This document shows positions 1-9,268 of a DNA stretch of 64,000 nt, piece by piece (the stretch's first letter is position 1; every line of letters starts with the position of its first letter). The position numbers were made by a program, and so were the translations under genes. Below the pieces are notes generated by a model. It was not told the DNA's origin. It worked only from the letters and a program-made list of their open reading frames with translations, and made no database searches. The stretch covers positions 930,001 to 994,000 of the forward strand of contig NZ_CP072597.1 in assembly GCF_018847975.1 (NCBI RefSeq), in the 5' to 3' direction. The stretch comes from Lysobacter sp. K5869. GTDB taxonomy: Bacteria > Pseudomonadota > Gammaproteobacteria > Xanthomonadales > Xanthomonadaceae.

Positions 1-2272
1 CAGCTTCCTCGAAGTCGGCCGCGCGCGGCTGTGCGAGCGCGTGGCCGCGTGCTGGGCCTCGGCCTACACCGAACGCGCGGTGCGCTACCGCGTGTGGCGC
101 GGGCTCGACCCGCGCGGCGCGCGGGTGGCGGTGGGCGTGCAGGCCATGGTGCGGGCGCGGCGCGCCTTCGTCGCCTTCACCCGCGACCCGCGCGACGGCG
201 CGCGGCGCGTGGTGATCGCCGCCGCGCACGGACTCGGCGAAGGCGTGGTGCAGGAGAAAGCCGACATCGACCATTTCTTCGTCGACGCCGGCGGCGTCGG
301 CGCCGAGCTGGTCGAGAAGCGGCGCATGCTGGTGCGCGCGGACGCTGCGGGCGCGGCCGGCGACGACGGCCTCGCCGTGGCCGAGGTGCCCGCGGCGCTG
401 CGCGCCGCGCCGGTGCTCGACGACGCCCTGGCGCGCGAGATCGCCGATCTGGCGCTGCGCGTGGAAACCTTCTTCGGCCCGCCGCAGGACGTGGAAGGCG
501 CGATCGACGCCGACGGCCGCGTGCATCTGGTCCAGGCGCGTCCGCTGGCCGCCGCGCCGCGCGCGCAGCCGCCGCTGTACTGGTGCAACCACAACATCAC
601 CGAGAGCTATCCCGGCATTTCCGGCGCGCTGACGTTTTCGCAGGCGCAGGAGTTCTACCGGCGCGCGTTCGGCGATCTGTACCGGCGCATGGGCGTGCCG
701 GCCGAACGCTTCGACCGCCATCGCCATCATCTGGAGCAGTTGGTCGGCTATTTGAACGGCCGCGTCTATTACCGCCTCGACGCGTGGCACGCCTTGCACG
801 GGCAAATGCCGGTGTTCGAACTGGTGCGGCCGTTGTGGGAAGACGCGATGGGCGTGGCCGGCCCGGCCCGCGACGCGCCGCGCTGGACCCGCGCGCAAGC
901 CTGGCGCGCGCTGCCCGCCGCGCTGTGGGGCCGGCGCAAGCACGCGCGGCAGGTGCGCGAGTTCCTGGCGTGGTGGGACGAGTCGATGGCGCAGGCCGAA
1001 GACTTGCCGTCGCGCTCGCCGTTGGAACTGGTCGCCTTCTATCGCCAGCTGTGGGCGCAGGTGTCGCTGCGCTGGGGCGTGACCCTCACCAATTCGTTGT
1101 ACGCGCTGTTCGAGCTGGGAACGCTCAAGTTCCTGCTCGCGCGCTGGACCCAGGCCGACCCGAGCCTGCTCGCCGGCCTGTTGATCGGCGGGCGCAGCAA
1201 CCGCTCGCTGCAATCGGTGCGCGAAGCCGTCGCGCTGGCCGAGCGCTGCGCCGCGCAGCCGCAGCTCAAAGCCGCGCTGCTCGACCGCGGCGGCGATCTC
1301 GCCCAGCTGTGGCGCGATCTGTGCGCGCAGCGCTACGGCGCCGAGCTGGCGCGGCAGGCGCAGGCGTATCTGCACCGCTACGGCGACCGCGCCCTGCACG
1401 ATCTCAAGCTCGAAGAAGCCACGCCGCGGCAGCGGCCGTGGATGTTGCTGGACACGCTGCGCTCCTACATCGAGCAAGGCCTGAGCGCGGAGCGCCTGGC
1501 CCAGGACGAGCGACGCGCCGCGGCGCGGGCGCGCGAGGAACTGCGCGCGGCGTGTCCCTCGCCGTTCAAGCGCGCGATCCTGGCGCGGCTGGCCGCGCGC
1601 ATGCGCGAGTACTTCGCCATCCGCGAGGACACCCGCTTCTGCCGCACCCAGCTCTACGGCCTGTCGCGCGACGCGCTGTGGCGCCTGGGCGACGCGCTGC
1701 AGCGCGCCGGCCGGCTCGACCGCGCCGAGGACGTGCGCGACCTGCGCGTGGACGAAGTGCTCGGCGCGTACGACGGCGCGCTCGCCGGCGCCGATCTGCG
1801 CGCGCTGGCCGCGTTGCGGCGGCGCGAACGCGAAGCCTGCGCCGCCGCCGCGCCGGCCGAGGCCTTGCTCGCCACCGCCGCCGACCGGCCGCTGGCGCAA
1901 GCGCTGGAGGACGCGCGCCCCGCGCTGCCGGCGCAAACGCCGAGCCTGCGCGGCCTGGGCTCCTCGGCCGGCATCGCCCGCGCGCCGGCCAAGCTGGTGC
2001 TCGAACCCACGGTCGGCGCCGACGCTTGCCGCGGCGCGATCTTGATCGCGCGCGAAACCGATCCGGGCTGGCTGCTGCTGATGATGGCGGCCAAGGGCTT
2101 GGTGGTGGAACGCGGCACCTTGCTCTCGCACACCGCCATCACCGGGCGCTTGCTCGGCATTCCGACCATCGTCGCCATGCCCGACGCCACCCGCCTGATC
2201 CCCGACGGCGCGCTGATCGAAATCGACGGCGCGGCCGGCACGGTCCATCTGATCGAGGACGCATCCGCATGA
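1..2272 (+). CDS. PEP-utilising phosphotransferase, PEP synthase / rifampin phosphotransferase type (5' end outside window)
   Basis: The frame is open to the left edge, so the N-terminus is missing and 756 residues are visible. The first 170 residues match the distal ATP-grasp (PPDK N-terminal) domain: a YR and VQ.MV segment, a GLGE motif and a VQARPL end. A long middle domain begins near residue 190 with NITESYPGI. The C-terminus (about residues 640-756) is the swivelling phosphohistidine domain with RGTLLSHTAI; the phosphorylated His is about residue 710. PEP-synthase relatives transfer phosphate from ATP through this His to pyruvate or to a small-molecule acceptor. Stand-alone forms in biosynthetic loci often phosphorylate or activate a non-standard substrate, so pyruvate is not assured here. 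The stop overlaps the next start (ATGA), placing it first of a four-gene coupled operon. The family is clear; the substrate is unknown. Confidence 0.85.
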   Translation, partial: SFLEVGRARLCERVAACWASAYTERAVRYRVWRGLDPRGARVAVGVQAMVRARRAFVAFTRDPRDGARRVVIAAAHGLGEGVVQEKADIDHFFVDAGGVGAELVEKRRMLVRADAAGAAGDDGLAVAEVPAALRAAPVLDDALAREIADLALRVETFFGPPQDVEGAIDADGRVHLVQARPLAAAPRAQPPLYWCNHNITESYPGISGALTFSQAQEFYRRAFGDLYRRMGVPAERFDRHRHHLEQLVGYLNGRVYYRLDAWHALHGQMPVFELVRPLWEDAMGVAGPARDAPRWTRAQAWRALPAALWGRRKHARQVREFLAWWDESMAQAEDLPSRSPLELVAFYRQLWAQVSLRWGVTLTNSLYALFELGTLKFLLARWTQADPSLLAGLLIGGRSNRSLQSVREAVALAERCAAQPQLKAALLDRGGDLAQLWRDLCAQRYGAELARQAQAYLHRYGDRALHDLKLEEATPRQRPWMLLDTLRSYIEQGLSAERLAQDERRAAARAREELRAACPSPFKRAILARLAARMREYFAIREDTRFCRTQLYGLSRDALWRLGDALQRAGRLDRAEDVRDLRVDEVLGAYDGALAGADLRALAALRRREREACAAAAPAEALLATAADRPLAQALEDARPALPAQTPSLRGLGSSAGIARAPAKLVLEPTVGADACRGAILIARETDPGWLLLMMAAKGLVVERGTLLSHTAITGRLLGIPTIVAMPDATRLIPDGALIEIDGAAGTVHLIEDASA

Positions 2273-3501
2273 CCGCCGACTCCTGCCCGCACCTGCGCGC
2301 ATCGTTTCCGTTTCCCGGCCGCGGCGGCAGCGCGCTGCCGGACGACTATCTGCAGCGTCTGCGCGAACGCGCGCTGGTGCCGGCGACGCTGGCCAACGGC
2401 CGCGCGGCGTGGCTGGTCACCCGTTACGCCGACGTCAGGACGGTGATGTCGGATCCGCGCTTCAGCCGTCAGGCCTGGGCCGGCGGCACCTTGTTCGCGC
2501 GCGACAGCAAGGCGCTGGCGCTGGTCACCAGCGACCCGCCGCAGCACACCCGCCGGCGCGCGGCGGTGCAGGCCGCGTTCGCGCCGCATCGCGCGCAGCA
2601 CGACCGCGCGCGGATCGCGGCGCTGGCCGAGGAATGCCTGGACGCGTTCGAGGCGCAAGGCTCGCCGGGCGATCTGGTCGCCGGTTTCACCAAGCCGTTT
2701 CCGTATGCGGTGATCTGCGAACTGGTCGGCGTGCCGCGCGCCGACGTCGATCGATTGCACCCGACCGTGGACACGATGATGTCGGCCGGCCGTTTCCCCG
2801 CCGACGCCGTCGCCGCCGCGCACCGCGAGATGCACGGCTACTTCGCCGCGCTGCTCGACGCCAAGCAGGCGCGCCTGGACGCCGGCCATGCGCCCGCCGA
2901 CTTGCTCGACCGCCTGCTCGCCGAACACGGCGACGACGCCGATCCCGAGACGCGCCTGTCGCGCGAGGAGATCGCCGTGCTCGGCTTCGGCCTGTTCATG
3001 GCCGGCGGCGAAACCACGATGAACCATCTGGCGCTGTGCGTGTACGAAGTGGTGCGCGACCGCGAACTCGCCGACGCGCTGCGCCGCGACCCGGACAAGA
3101 TTCCCGCCGCGGTCGAAGAGCTGCTGCGCTGGATCTGGTTCGGCGCCACCGGCATGCAGCCGCACGTGGCGCTGGAGGACGTGGCGCTGGAAGGCGGCAC
3201 GATCCGCGCGGGCGAAGTGGTGGTGCCGCTGACCGAAGCCGCCAACCGCGATCCCGCCGTGTTCGACCAGCCCGACCGGTTCCTGCCCGAGCGCGCGCAC
3301 AACCGCCACATGGGCTTCGGCGTCGGCCGCCATGTCTGCCTCGGCGCGCCGCATGCGCGGGTCGAGTTGCAGGTCGGTCTGGAGGCGCTGCTGCGGCGCT
3401 TCCCGCGGCTGGAACTGGCGGTGCCCGAAACCGAACTGGCGTGGCGCACCAATATGTTCCTGCGCGGCGTGTGGCGCTTGCCGACGAGGTTCTCGCGATG
3501 A
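2269..3501 (+). CDS. Cytochrome P450
   Basis: This 410-residue soluble bacterial P450 is of normal length for class I enzymes such as P450cam or CYP107 relatives. Visible landmarks are the I-helix oxygen-activation motif AGGETT, the K-helix ExxR (EELLR) and the haem-binding loop GFGVGRHVCLG, with the Cys thiolate at about residue 357. It needs a ferredoxin and reductase, and none is encoded nearby. It would hydroxylate or otherwise oxidise an intermediate of the locus; the substrate cannot be read from sequence. The ATG overlaps the upstream stop (ATGA) and its own stop overlaps the next ATG, so translation is coupled on both sides. Start chosen for this overlap; the frame reads back further upstream but only as a GC-rich shadow of the phosphotransferase gene. 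Confidence 0.93.
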   Translation: MTADSCPHLRASFPFPGRGGSALPDDYLQRLRERALVPATLANGRAAWLVTRYADVRTVMSDPRFSRQAWAGGTLFARDSKALALVTSDPPQHTRRRAAVQAAFAPHRAQHDRARIAALAEECLDAFEAQGSPGDLVAGFTKPFPYAVICELVGVPRADVDRLHPTVDTMMSAGRFPADAVAAAHREMHGYFAALLDAKQARLDAGHAPADLLDRLLAEHGDDADPETRLSREEIAVLGFGLFMAGGETTMNHLALCVYEVVRDRELADALRRDPDKIPAAVEELLRWIWFGATGMQPHVALEDVALEGGTIRAGEVVVPLTEAANRDPAVFDQPDRFLPERAHNRHMGFGVGRHVCLGAPHARVELQVGLEALLRRFPRLELAVPETELAWRTNMFLRGVWRLPTRFSR

Positions 3502-4400
3502 TCGCGCGGCTCGCCCGTTACGTCGCCGGCAGCTATCCGCCGGCGATGTCCGTGTCGATCGCGCTGCTGTGGGCGTACGGCGTCAGCGGCCTGTTCGCGC
3601 TGTGCGATCCGCGCGGCGCGGCGTGGCGCCCCGACGCCGCGACCGCGCTGGCGGCGCTGACCTTGGCGGTCGATCTGTTGTTGATGCGCATGATCGACGA
3701 CTTGCGCGACCTCGACTACGACCGCATCCACGAGCCGCAACGGCCGCTGGCGCGCGGCGCGGTGCGCGCGGCCGATCTGGGCTGGGCGTACGCGCTGCTG
3801 TCGCTGGGCTTGGTGGCGTTGAACTGGGGTCACGCCGGTTTGCCGATCCTGATCGCGCAGCTGCTGTACGCGTTGCTGGTGCTGTTCGTCTATCGACGCT
3901 GGCGCTGGCCCGACGGCGACAAGCTGGTGCTGTCGTTGCTGATCAGTTGCCCGGGGCAGCTCCTGCTGCATCTGTATCTGTATGCGGGCTATCTGGCGTC
4001 GGCGGGCCACGGTCCCGACGGCTACGGCCTGCTCGCGCTGGCCGTGGTGTTCTGCGCCAGCCTGCATCCGGAGCTCGCCAAGAAGATCGTGCGCGAACCG
4101 GCGCCGGGCCAGCGCAGCTACGTGCGCACGTTCGGGCTGCGCGGCACGGTCGCCGCGGCGATGGGCTTCGCCGCGTTGTCGACGGCGTTGTTGCTCGCGC
4201 CGCTGGCCTCGCGCTGGGCCGCGCCCGGATTGCTTCTGCTCGCCGCGCCGCTGGCGTTGCCGTTGGCCGCGTTGATCCGCTTCGGTCGACCCGAGCCGCG
4301 CTGGCGAGCGAAGTACGCGCTCTGGTACTTGCTCGCCAGTTTCGCCAGCTACGCCATCGGCGGCGCGCTGCTCGCCTCGCGGCACGGCCAGTGGCCGTGA
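3498..4400 (+). CDS. UbiA-family membrane prenyltransferase-like protein
   Basis: 300 residues with about eight hydrophobic segments. Near residue 70 there is an Asp-rich signature DDLRDLDYD followed by a HEPQRPLARG stretch, which corresponds to the first (N/D)DxxDxxxD diphosphate/Mg-binding motif of UbiA intramembrane prenyltransferases. The second Asp-rich motif expected in the later cytosolic loop is not evident; the equivalent loop reads PELAKKIVREP, so either the acceptor chemistry differs or the site is degenerate. UbiA enzymes join a polyprenyl diphosphate, or polyprenyl phosphate and PRPP, to an acceptor in the membrane. Coupled by ATGA overlap to the P450 and by GTGA to the next gene. 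Fold assignment is good; activity is uncertain. Confidence 0.8.
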   Translation: MIARLARYVAGSYPPAMSVSIALLWAYGVSGLFALCDPRGAAWRPDAATALAALTLAVDLLLMRMIDDLRDLDYDRIHEPQRPLARGAVRAADLGWAYALLSLGLVALNWGHAGLPILIAQLLYALLVLFVYRRWRWPDGDKLVLSLLISCPGQLLLHLYLYAGYLASAGHGPDGYGLLALAVVFCASLHPELAKKIVREPAPGQRSYVRTFGLRGTVAAAMGFAALSTALLLAPLASRWAAPGLLLLAAPLALPLAALIRFGRPEPRWRAKYALWYLLASFASYAIGGALLASRHGQWP

Positions 4401-5377
4401 ACCCGCCGCCGGATCTGCTGCTGCTCGGCGGCAGCGGCTTTCTCGGCTCCGCGTTGCTGCGCGCGCTCGACCGGCACGCGCCGCCGGGCCTGCGCGTGCG
4501 TGCGCTGTTGCGCGATCCGGCGCGCGTGCCCGCACGCGCGTGGCTGGACCCGCGCGCCGGCGACCTGCGCGCGCCGCCGTGGGACCTGGAGCCCGAGCGT
4601 CCGTACGTGCTGGTGCATCTGGCGGTGAAACAGATCGACCGCGACGGCAGCGGCTTCGACGCCGTCAACGTCGACGCCACCGAGGCCTTGCTGCGCCGGC
4701 TCGGGCCGAACCTGCGCGGCGCGGTCTACGCCAGTTCGATGTCGGTGTACGGCCAGGGCGCGCAGGACGGCATCGACGAAGACGCCGCGCCCGCGCCGGA
4801 CACGCCGCTGGCGCGCAGCCGCCTGCGCGCCGAACGGCTCGTCGCCGAACACGCGCAACGGCTGGGCGCACCGGCGTTCCTGCTGCGCCCGCGCTTCGTG
4901 ATCGGCGCCGGCGACCGCTACGTCGCGCCGGGCCTGCTGCGCTGGACCCGCGCACCGCTGCGCCTGGGCGACGGCCGCCAACGCTATTCCTTCATCGATG
5001 CGGACGATTACGCGCGCATCGTGTTGCGGCTGGCGCTGCTCGCGCCGCAACGCCCGCCGCGGGCGCGCGCGCTGCATGTCGGCTACGCGCAGCCGCTGTC
5101 GTACGCGCGCGTCGCCGCGCTCGCCGACGCGGCGCAAGGTCTGAACCCCGGCCGCTGGCGCCTGCCGGTCCCGGCCGGTGCCGCGTATGCGCGTCTATTG
5201 CGCAGAACCGGCCGTCCGTCACTGACGCAATGGGCGATGCGACTGGAACTGCTCGGCCAGGCGCATTGGGGCCGCAGCGACGCCTTGGCCGGGCTGATCG
5301 GCCACGACCTGCTCGCGCGCGACCCCGCCGAGGCCTTGGATCGCGCCCTGCGCCTGCACCTGTCCGCTCCCGCCTGA
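4397..5377 (+). CDS. NAD(P)-binding epimerase/dehydratase-like protein (extended SDR), atypical active site
   Basis: 326 residues, extended short-chain dehydrogenase fold. The N-terminal Rossmann motif is GGSGFLGS (GxxGxxG), with an ASSMSVYG strand near residue 115 and a PRFVIG segment near 170, as in nucleotide-sugar epimerases. The catalytic YxxxK is not present where expected: the region reads PLARSRLRAERL, in which Tyr and Lys are replaced. It may therefore bind a dinucleotide without classical redox activity, or use other residues. The GTG start at 4397 overlaps the preceding TGA; a second in-frame GTG lies two codons upstream. Last gene of the coupled operon. A role in modifying a sugar or a reduced intermediate is inference. 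Confidence 0.8.
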   Translation: MNPPPDLLLLGGSGFLGSALLRALDRHAPPGLRVRALLRDPARVPARAWLDPRAGDLRAPPWDLEPERPYVLVHLAVKQIDRDGSGFDAVNVDATEALLRRLGPNLRGAVYASSMSVYGQGAQDGIDEDAAPAPDTPLARSRLRAERLVAEHAQRLGAPAFLLRPRFVIGAGDRYVAPGLLRWTRAPLRLGDGRQRYSFIDADDYARIVLRLALLAPQRPPRARALHVGYAQPLSYARVAALADAAQGLNPGRWRLPVPAGAAYARLLRRTGRPSLTQWAMRLELLGQAHWGRSDALAGLIGHDLLARDPAEALDRALRLHLSAPA

Positions 5378-5497
5378 ACGGCGCGGCCGCGGCCGCGCGC
5401 GCCGCCTGAACGCCGCGCGCGAACCTTTCGTCCGGCGAAAGGGCTGCGAAAGGAAAGCCCCCTAGGCTGCCGGCAACGACTATCCGCAGGACCGTGC

Positions 5498-6214
5498 ATG
5501 AGCCTGGGCTGGAACATCCTTTGCGACTTCGACGGCACCATCGCGTTGGAGGACGTCACCGACACCGTGCTGGCGCGTTACGCGCGGCCCGGCTGGGAAT
5601 TGATCGAGGCGGCGTGGAAGGCCGGCCGCATCACGTCGCGCGAATGCATGGGCCAGCAGATCGCCCTGCTCGACGCCGACCGCGACGAGCTCGACGCCTT
5701 GCTCGACGGCATCCGCATCGACCCCGCGTTTCCCGAATTCGTGCGTGCCGCGCATGCCGCCGGCTGCCGCCTGACCGTGGTCAGCGACGGACTGGACTAC
5801 TCGATCCAGCGCATCCTCGCCCGCCACGGGCTGGGGCCGCTGCCGGTGATCGCCAATCACTTGGTCGCCGACGGCGAGCGCGGCTGGCGCCTGGAATTTC
5901 CGAACTCGCGCGAGGACTGCCGGGTCGGCAGCGGCACCTGCAAGTGCGCGGTCGCCGGCGACGCGCCGGCGCGCCTGCCCAACCTGCTGATCGGCGACGG
6001 CCAGTCGGATTTCTGCGTCGCCGCGCGCGCCGATTACGTCTTCGCCAAAGCCAAATTGATCGAACACTGCCGCCAGCAGCGCATCGCGCATGCGCCGATC
6101 GGCGGCTTCCTGGAAGCGCTGGCGCTGCTGCCGAGCCTGCTCGACGGGCTGCTCGACGCGCCGCGCGAAACCGTCTCCGTCCTCCCCCTCCCGATTCGAG
6201 CCCGTACTCCATGA
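5498..6214 (+). CDS. MtnX-like HAD-IB family phosphatase
   Basis: 238 residues. HAD motifs are in order: DFDGT near residue 9 (nucleophile Asp and acid/base Asp), VVSDGLD near residue 90 (motif II Ser), a Cys-containing SGTCKC insertion near residue 150, and GDGQSD near residue 167 (motif IV). This matches the MtnX/phosphoserine phosphatase-like subfamily, which removes phosphate from small phosphorylated metabolites. No methionine-salvage genes are nearby, so a dedicated role in the locus is more likely than methylthioribose recycling. The gene starts after a 120 bp gap from the upstream operon and overlaps the aminotransferase start by four bases (ATGA), so the two are co-translated. Confidence 0.85.
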   Translation: MSLGWNILCDFDGTIALEDVTDTVLARYARPGWELIEAAWKAGRITSRECMGQQIALLDADRDELDALLDGIRIDPAFPEFVRAAHAAGCRLTVVSDGLDYSIQRILARHGLGPLPVIANHLVADGERGWRLEFPNSREDCRVGSGTCKCAVAGDAPARLPNLLIGDGQSDFCVAARADYVFAKAKLIEHCRQQRIAHAPIGGFLEALALLPSLLDGLLDAPRETVSVLPLPIRARTP

Positions 6215-7668
6215 CGCACTCCGCTCTGCTCGCCGACGACGCGGCTTTCCGCGACGTCGCTCCGCACACCGCCGACCTGTCCGACACCGCCGCGCCGCGT
6301 TCCGACGCGGAACTGCTCGCCGACGAAGAGACCTGGTGCTCCTTCGGCGACACCGTGCATTACAGCGATCCGCCGAAGATCTTCACCGGCGCCCAGGGCA
6401 GCTATCTGTACGACTCGGCCGGCACCGAATTCCTCGACCTGCAGATGTGGTACTCGGCGGTCAACTTCGGCTACGGCAACGAGCGCCTCAACAACGTGCT
6501 CAAGCGCCAGATCGACACCTTGCCGCAGGTCGCCAGCCAGTACCTGCACCCGACCAAGATCGAACTGGCCAAGACCATCGCGGTCGACGCGCAGAACAAG
6601 TGGGGCCGCAAGGGCCGCGTCCACTTCAACGTCGGCGGCGCGCAGTCGGTCGAGGATTCGCTCAAGCTGGTGCGCAACGCCAGCGGCGGCAAGAGCCTGA
6701 TGTTCGCCTTCGAAGGCGGTTACCACGGCCGCACCCTCGGCGCTTCGGCGATCACCTCGTCCTACCGTTATCGCCGCCGCTACGGCCATTTCGACCGCGC
6801 TCAGTTCATCGAATTCCCGTACCACTTCCGCGGCCCCAAGGGCATGAGCAAGGAAGAGTACGGCGAACATTGCGTGGCCAAGTTCGAGCGCCTGTTCGAG
6901 ACCGAATACAACGGCGTGTGGGACCCCAAGGTCGGCCAGTGCGAGTACGCGGCGTTCTACGTCGAGCCGATCCAGGGCACCGGCGGCTACGTGATTCCGC
7001 CGCCGAACTTCTTCACCGGCCTCAAGCGCGTGCTGGACAAGTACGGCATCCTGCTGGTGGTCGACGAAATCCAGATGGGCTTCTACCGCACCGGCAAGCT
7101 GTGGTCGATCGAGCATTTCAACGTGCAGCCCGACGTGCTGGTGTTCGGCAAGGCGCTGACCAACGGCCTCAACCCGCTCGCCGGCATCTGGGCGCGCGAA
7201 GAGCTCATCAACCCGACCGTGTTCCCGCCGGGCTCGACCCATTCGACCTTCGCCTCCAACCCGCTGGGGACCGCGGTCGGTCTGGAGACGATGCGGATGC
7301 TGGCCGAAGGCGATTACGAGAACCGGGTGATGCGTTCCGGCGCGCACTTCCTCGCCGGTCTGCAAGACCTGCAGAAGCGCCATCCGGAAATCGGCGACGT
7401 CGACGGCCTGGGTTTGGCGCTGCGCGCGGAAATCTGCGAGGCCGACGGCTTCACTCCGAACAAGAAGCTGCTCGACCGCATGTGCGACATCGGCCTGGCC
7501 GGCGAGCTGGAGCACAACGGCAAGAAGATGGGCCTGGTGCTGGACGTGGGCGGTTACTACAAGAACGTGATCACGCTGGCGCCGTCGCTGCATATTTCCG
7601 GCGAAGAGATCGATCAGGCGCTGGCCTTGCTGGATCAGCTGCTCACCCGCGCCAAGCTTTCGCTGTAA
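6211..7668 (+). CDS. Class III PLP-dependent aminotransferase
   Basis: 485 residues, slightly longer than typical omega-amino acid aminotransferases because of a ~40-residue polar N-terminal extension. Diagnostic features are FNVGGAQSVEDSLKL (cofactor phosphate-binding helix), GGYHGRT, the VVDEIQMG segment with the Asp that contacts the PLP ring nitrogen, and VFGKALTNG with the Schiff-base Lys. The family moves amino groups between a terminal amine or diamine and an oxo acid. With the ACP, ketosynthase and N-acyltransferase downstream it probably supplies or removes the amine of the product (inference). Coupled to the HAD phosphatase by ATGA. Its codon use includes more AAG/AAC than its neighbours, suggesting good expression. 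Confidence 0.92.
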   Translation: MTHSALLADDAAFRDVAPHTADLSDTAAPRSDAELLADEETWCSFGDTVHYSDPPKIFTGAQGSYLYDSAGTEFLDLQMWYSAVNFGYGNERLNNVLKRQIDTLPQVASQYLHPTKIELAKTIAVDAQNKWGRKGRVHFNVGGAQSVEDSLKLVRNASGGKSLMFAFEGGYHGRTLGASAITSSYRYRRRYGHFDRAQFIEFPYHFRGPKGMSKEEYGEHCVAKFERLFETEYNGVWDPKVGQCEYAAFYVEPIQGTGGYVIPPPNFFTGLKRVLDKYGILLVVDEIQMGFYRTGKLWSIEHFNVQPDVLVFGKALTNGLNPLAGIWAREELINPTVFPPGSTHSTFASNPLGTAVGLETMRMLAEGDYENRVMRSGAHFLAGLQDLQKRHPEIGDVDGLGLALRAEICEADGFTPNKKLLDRMCDIGLAGELEHNGKKMGLVLDVGGYYKNVITLAPSLHISGEEIDQALALLDQLLTRAKLSL

Positions 7669-8005
7669 TCCGCCGTCGATGGACGCGACGGCCGCGGCGA
7701 CCGTGTTTCCTCGTTCACCGGTCGCCGCGGCGGTTGCGCCGCGGCGGGAGGGCGCGCTGCCCTCAGCGTCGTTCGTCTTTCCCTCTCCGACTTCGCGCGG
7801 CGAGGGGCTGCGCCTGCGAGCCGGCGGCTCGCGCGGCCCCGAACGCCCGAACGTCCCGCGTTCGGGCCGGACGCGCACCGACGGCCTGTTCCCGGCGTCT
7901 TCCGCACCCGCCGCGCACAGCGGCGGCCGTCGTATCCGCTTTGTCCCTATCGAATGCGTGGACGGCCGAGCGAGCGACAACGCCCGCCCGGCCGACGCGC
8001 GGGCC
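7669..8005. other. Convergent intergenic spacer
   Basis: 337 bp between the aminotransferase and the convergently transcribed ketosynthase. It contains a perfect 10-bp stem (CGCCGCGGCG, loop gttg) at about 7723-7746 that could act as a transcription barrier, although no T-run follows. The rest is GC-rich and reads open in several frames, but with no start/RBS pair or recognisable domain. No gene is called here. Confidence 0.5.
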
Positions 8006-9220
8006 TCACTCCGCCCGCTTCACCGCGATCACCGCGTTCAACCCGCCGAACGCGAACGAGTTCGACAGCACCGCCGACACCTTCGCCTCGCGCGCCACGT
8101 TCGGCACGTAATCCAGATCGCACTGCGGATCCGGATCGAGGAAGTTCGCCGTCGGCGGCACCGCCTGCTCGCGCAAGGCGCCGAGCGCGGCGACCATCTC
8201 CAGCGCGCCGGCCGCGCCGAGCGCGTGGCCGTGCATGGCCTTGGTCGAACTGATCGGAATGATCGGAGCGAGCGCGCCGAAAGTCTCGCGGATCGCGCGG
8301 GTCTCGCTCGGGTCGTTCGCCGGCGTGGCGGTGCCGTGGGCGTTGATGTAGCCGATCCGCTCCAGCGGCAGGCCCGCGTCCTTGAGCGCGCGGCGCATGG
8401 CGGCGACCGCGCCGGCCTGCGACGGCAGGACCAGATCGCTGGCGTCGGCCGACAGGCCCGCGCCGGCCAGTTCGGCCAGGATGGTCGCGCCGCGGCGGCG
8501 CGCGCGTTCGTACTCTTCCAGCACGAAGATCGCCGCGCCCTCGCCCAGCACCAAGCCGCGGCGCTGCAGGCAGAACGGGCGGCAGGTGTCGTCGGCCAGC
8601 ACCCGCATCGCTTCCCAGGCCTTGGTCAGGCCGAGGGTGATGCAGGCTTCCGCGCCGCCGGCCAGGGCCACGTCGGCGCCGCCGGCGCGGATGGTCTGCA
8701 AGGCCTGCGAGAACGCGTGATTGGACGAGGCGCAGGCGCTGACCACGCCGAACGCCGGGCCGGTCAAACCGAATTCGATGCTCAGGTGGCAGGCCGGCGC
8801 GTTGGCCATCACCCGCACGATGGTGAAGGGATGCACGCGCGGGTTGTTGTCGCCGTACAAGCGGCGGAAGGCTTCGTCGTGGCTGGTCTCGCCGCCGACG
8901 CCGGTGCCGACGATGACCGCGCTGCGCTCGCGCAGGTCGCCTTGGTCGAAGTCGATGCCCGACTGGCGCACCGCCTCGCGCGCGGCGATCACCGCGAACT
9001 GCGAGGTGCGGTCCAGTATCGGCAGGCGCTTGTCGTCGAAGTGCTGGGCGGGGTCGTAATCGCGCACTTCGGCGGCGACCTTGGCCCGCAGCTTCTCGGC
9101 CGGTACCGCCTGGATCGGGCCGATGGCGCTGCGGCCGGCCAGCATTTCGCGCCAGGTGTCGGCCGCGTTGTGGCCGAGCGCGTTGATCGCGCCCATGCCG
9201 GTGATCACTACTCTACGCAT
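8006..9220 (-). CDS. Beta-ketoacyl-ACP synthase (FabF/KAS II type)
   Basis: 404 residues, full-length condensing enzyme. The Cys-His-His set is intact: SACASSNHA (nucleophile Cys), NAHGTATPAND (first His) and TKAMHGHALGAAG (Lys and second His). It carries out decarboxylative Claisen condensation of malonyl-ACP with an acyl primer. It sits immediately downstream of its own acyl carrier protein gene (48 bp gap) and not in a fab operon: no FabD, FabG or second ketosynthase subunit is nearby. It is therefore more likely a dedicated type II synthase of the locus than the housekeeping FabF. Whether it builds a chain or only extends one received from primary metabolism is unknown. Confidence 0.93.
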   Translation of the reverse strand: MRRVVITGMGAINALGHNAADTWREMLAGRSAIGPIQAVPAEKLRAKVAAEVRDYDPAQHFDDKRLPILDRTSQFAVIAAREAVRQSGIDFDQGDLRERSAVIVGTGVGGETSHDEAFRRLYGDNNPRVHPFTIVRVMANAPACHLSIEFGLTGPAFGVVSACASSNHAFSQALQTIRAGGADVALAGGAEACITLGLTKAWEAMRVLADDTCRPFCLQRRGLVLGEGAAIFVLEEYERARRRGATILAELAGAGLSADASDLVLPSQAGAVAAMRRALKDAGLPLERIGYINAHGTATPANDPSETRAIRETFGALAPIIPISSTKAMHGHALGAAGALEMVAALGALREQAVPPTANFLDPDPQCDLDYVPNVAREAKVSAVLSNSFAFGGLNAVIAVKRAE

Positions 9221-9268
9221 CCGGGTCTCCGGCGGACGGAATCGAATCGGGGCGGCGCGACGGCCGGC

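Noticed and set aside
31..2268. Long in-frame extension upstream of the P450 start
   Set aside because: Arg/Ala/Pro-rich shadow of the phosphotransferase gene; the ATG at 2269 with ATGA overlap fits P450 length.
1654..4535. Long antisense frames over the P450, UbiA and phosphotransferase genes
   Set aside because: Typical of 70% GC DNA; Arg/Gly/Ala-biased composition and no domain, while the plus-strand genes carry clear motifs.
5494..6210. Extension of the aminotransferase frame upstream
   Set aside because: Shadow frame over the HAD phosphatase gene; the real start overlaps that gene's stop.
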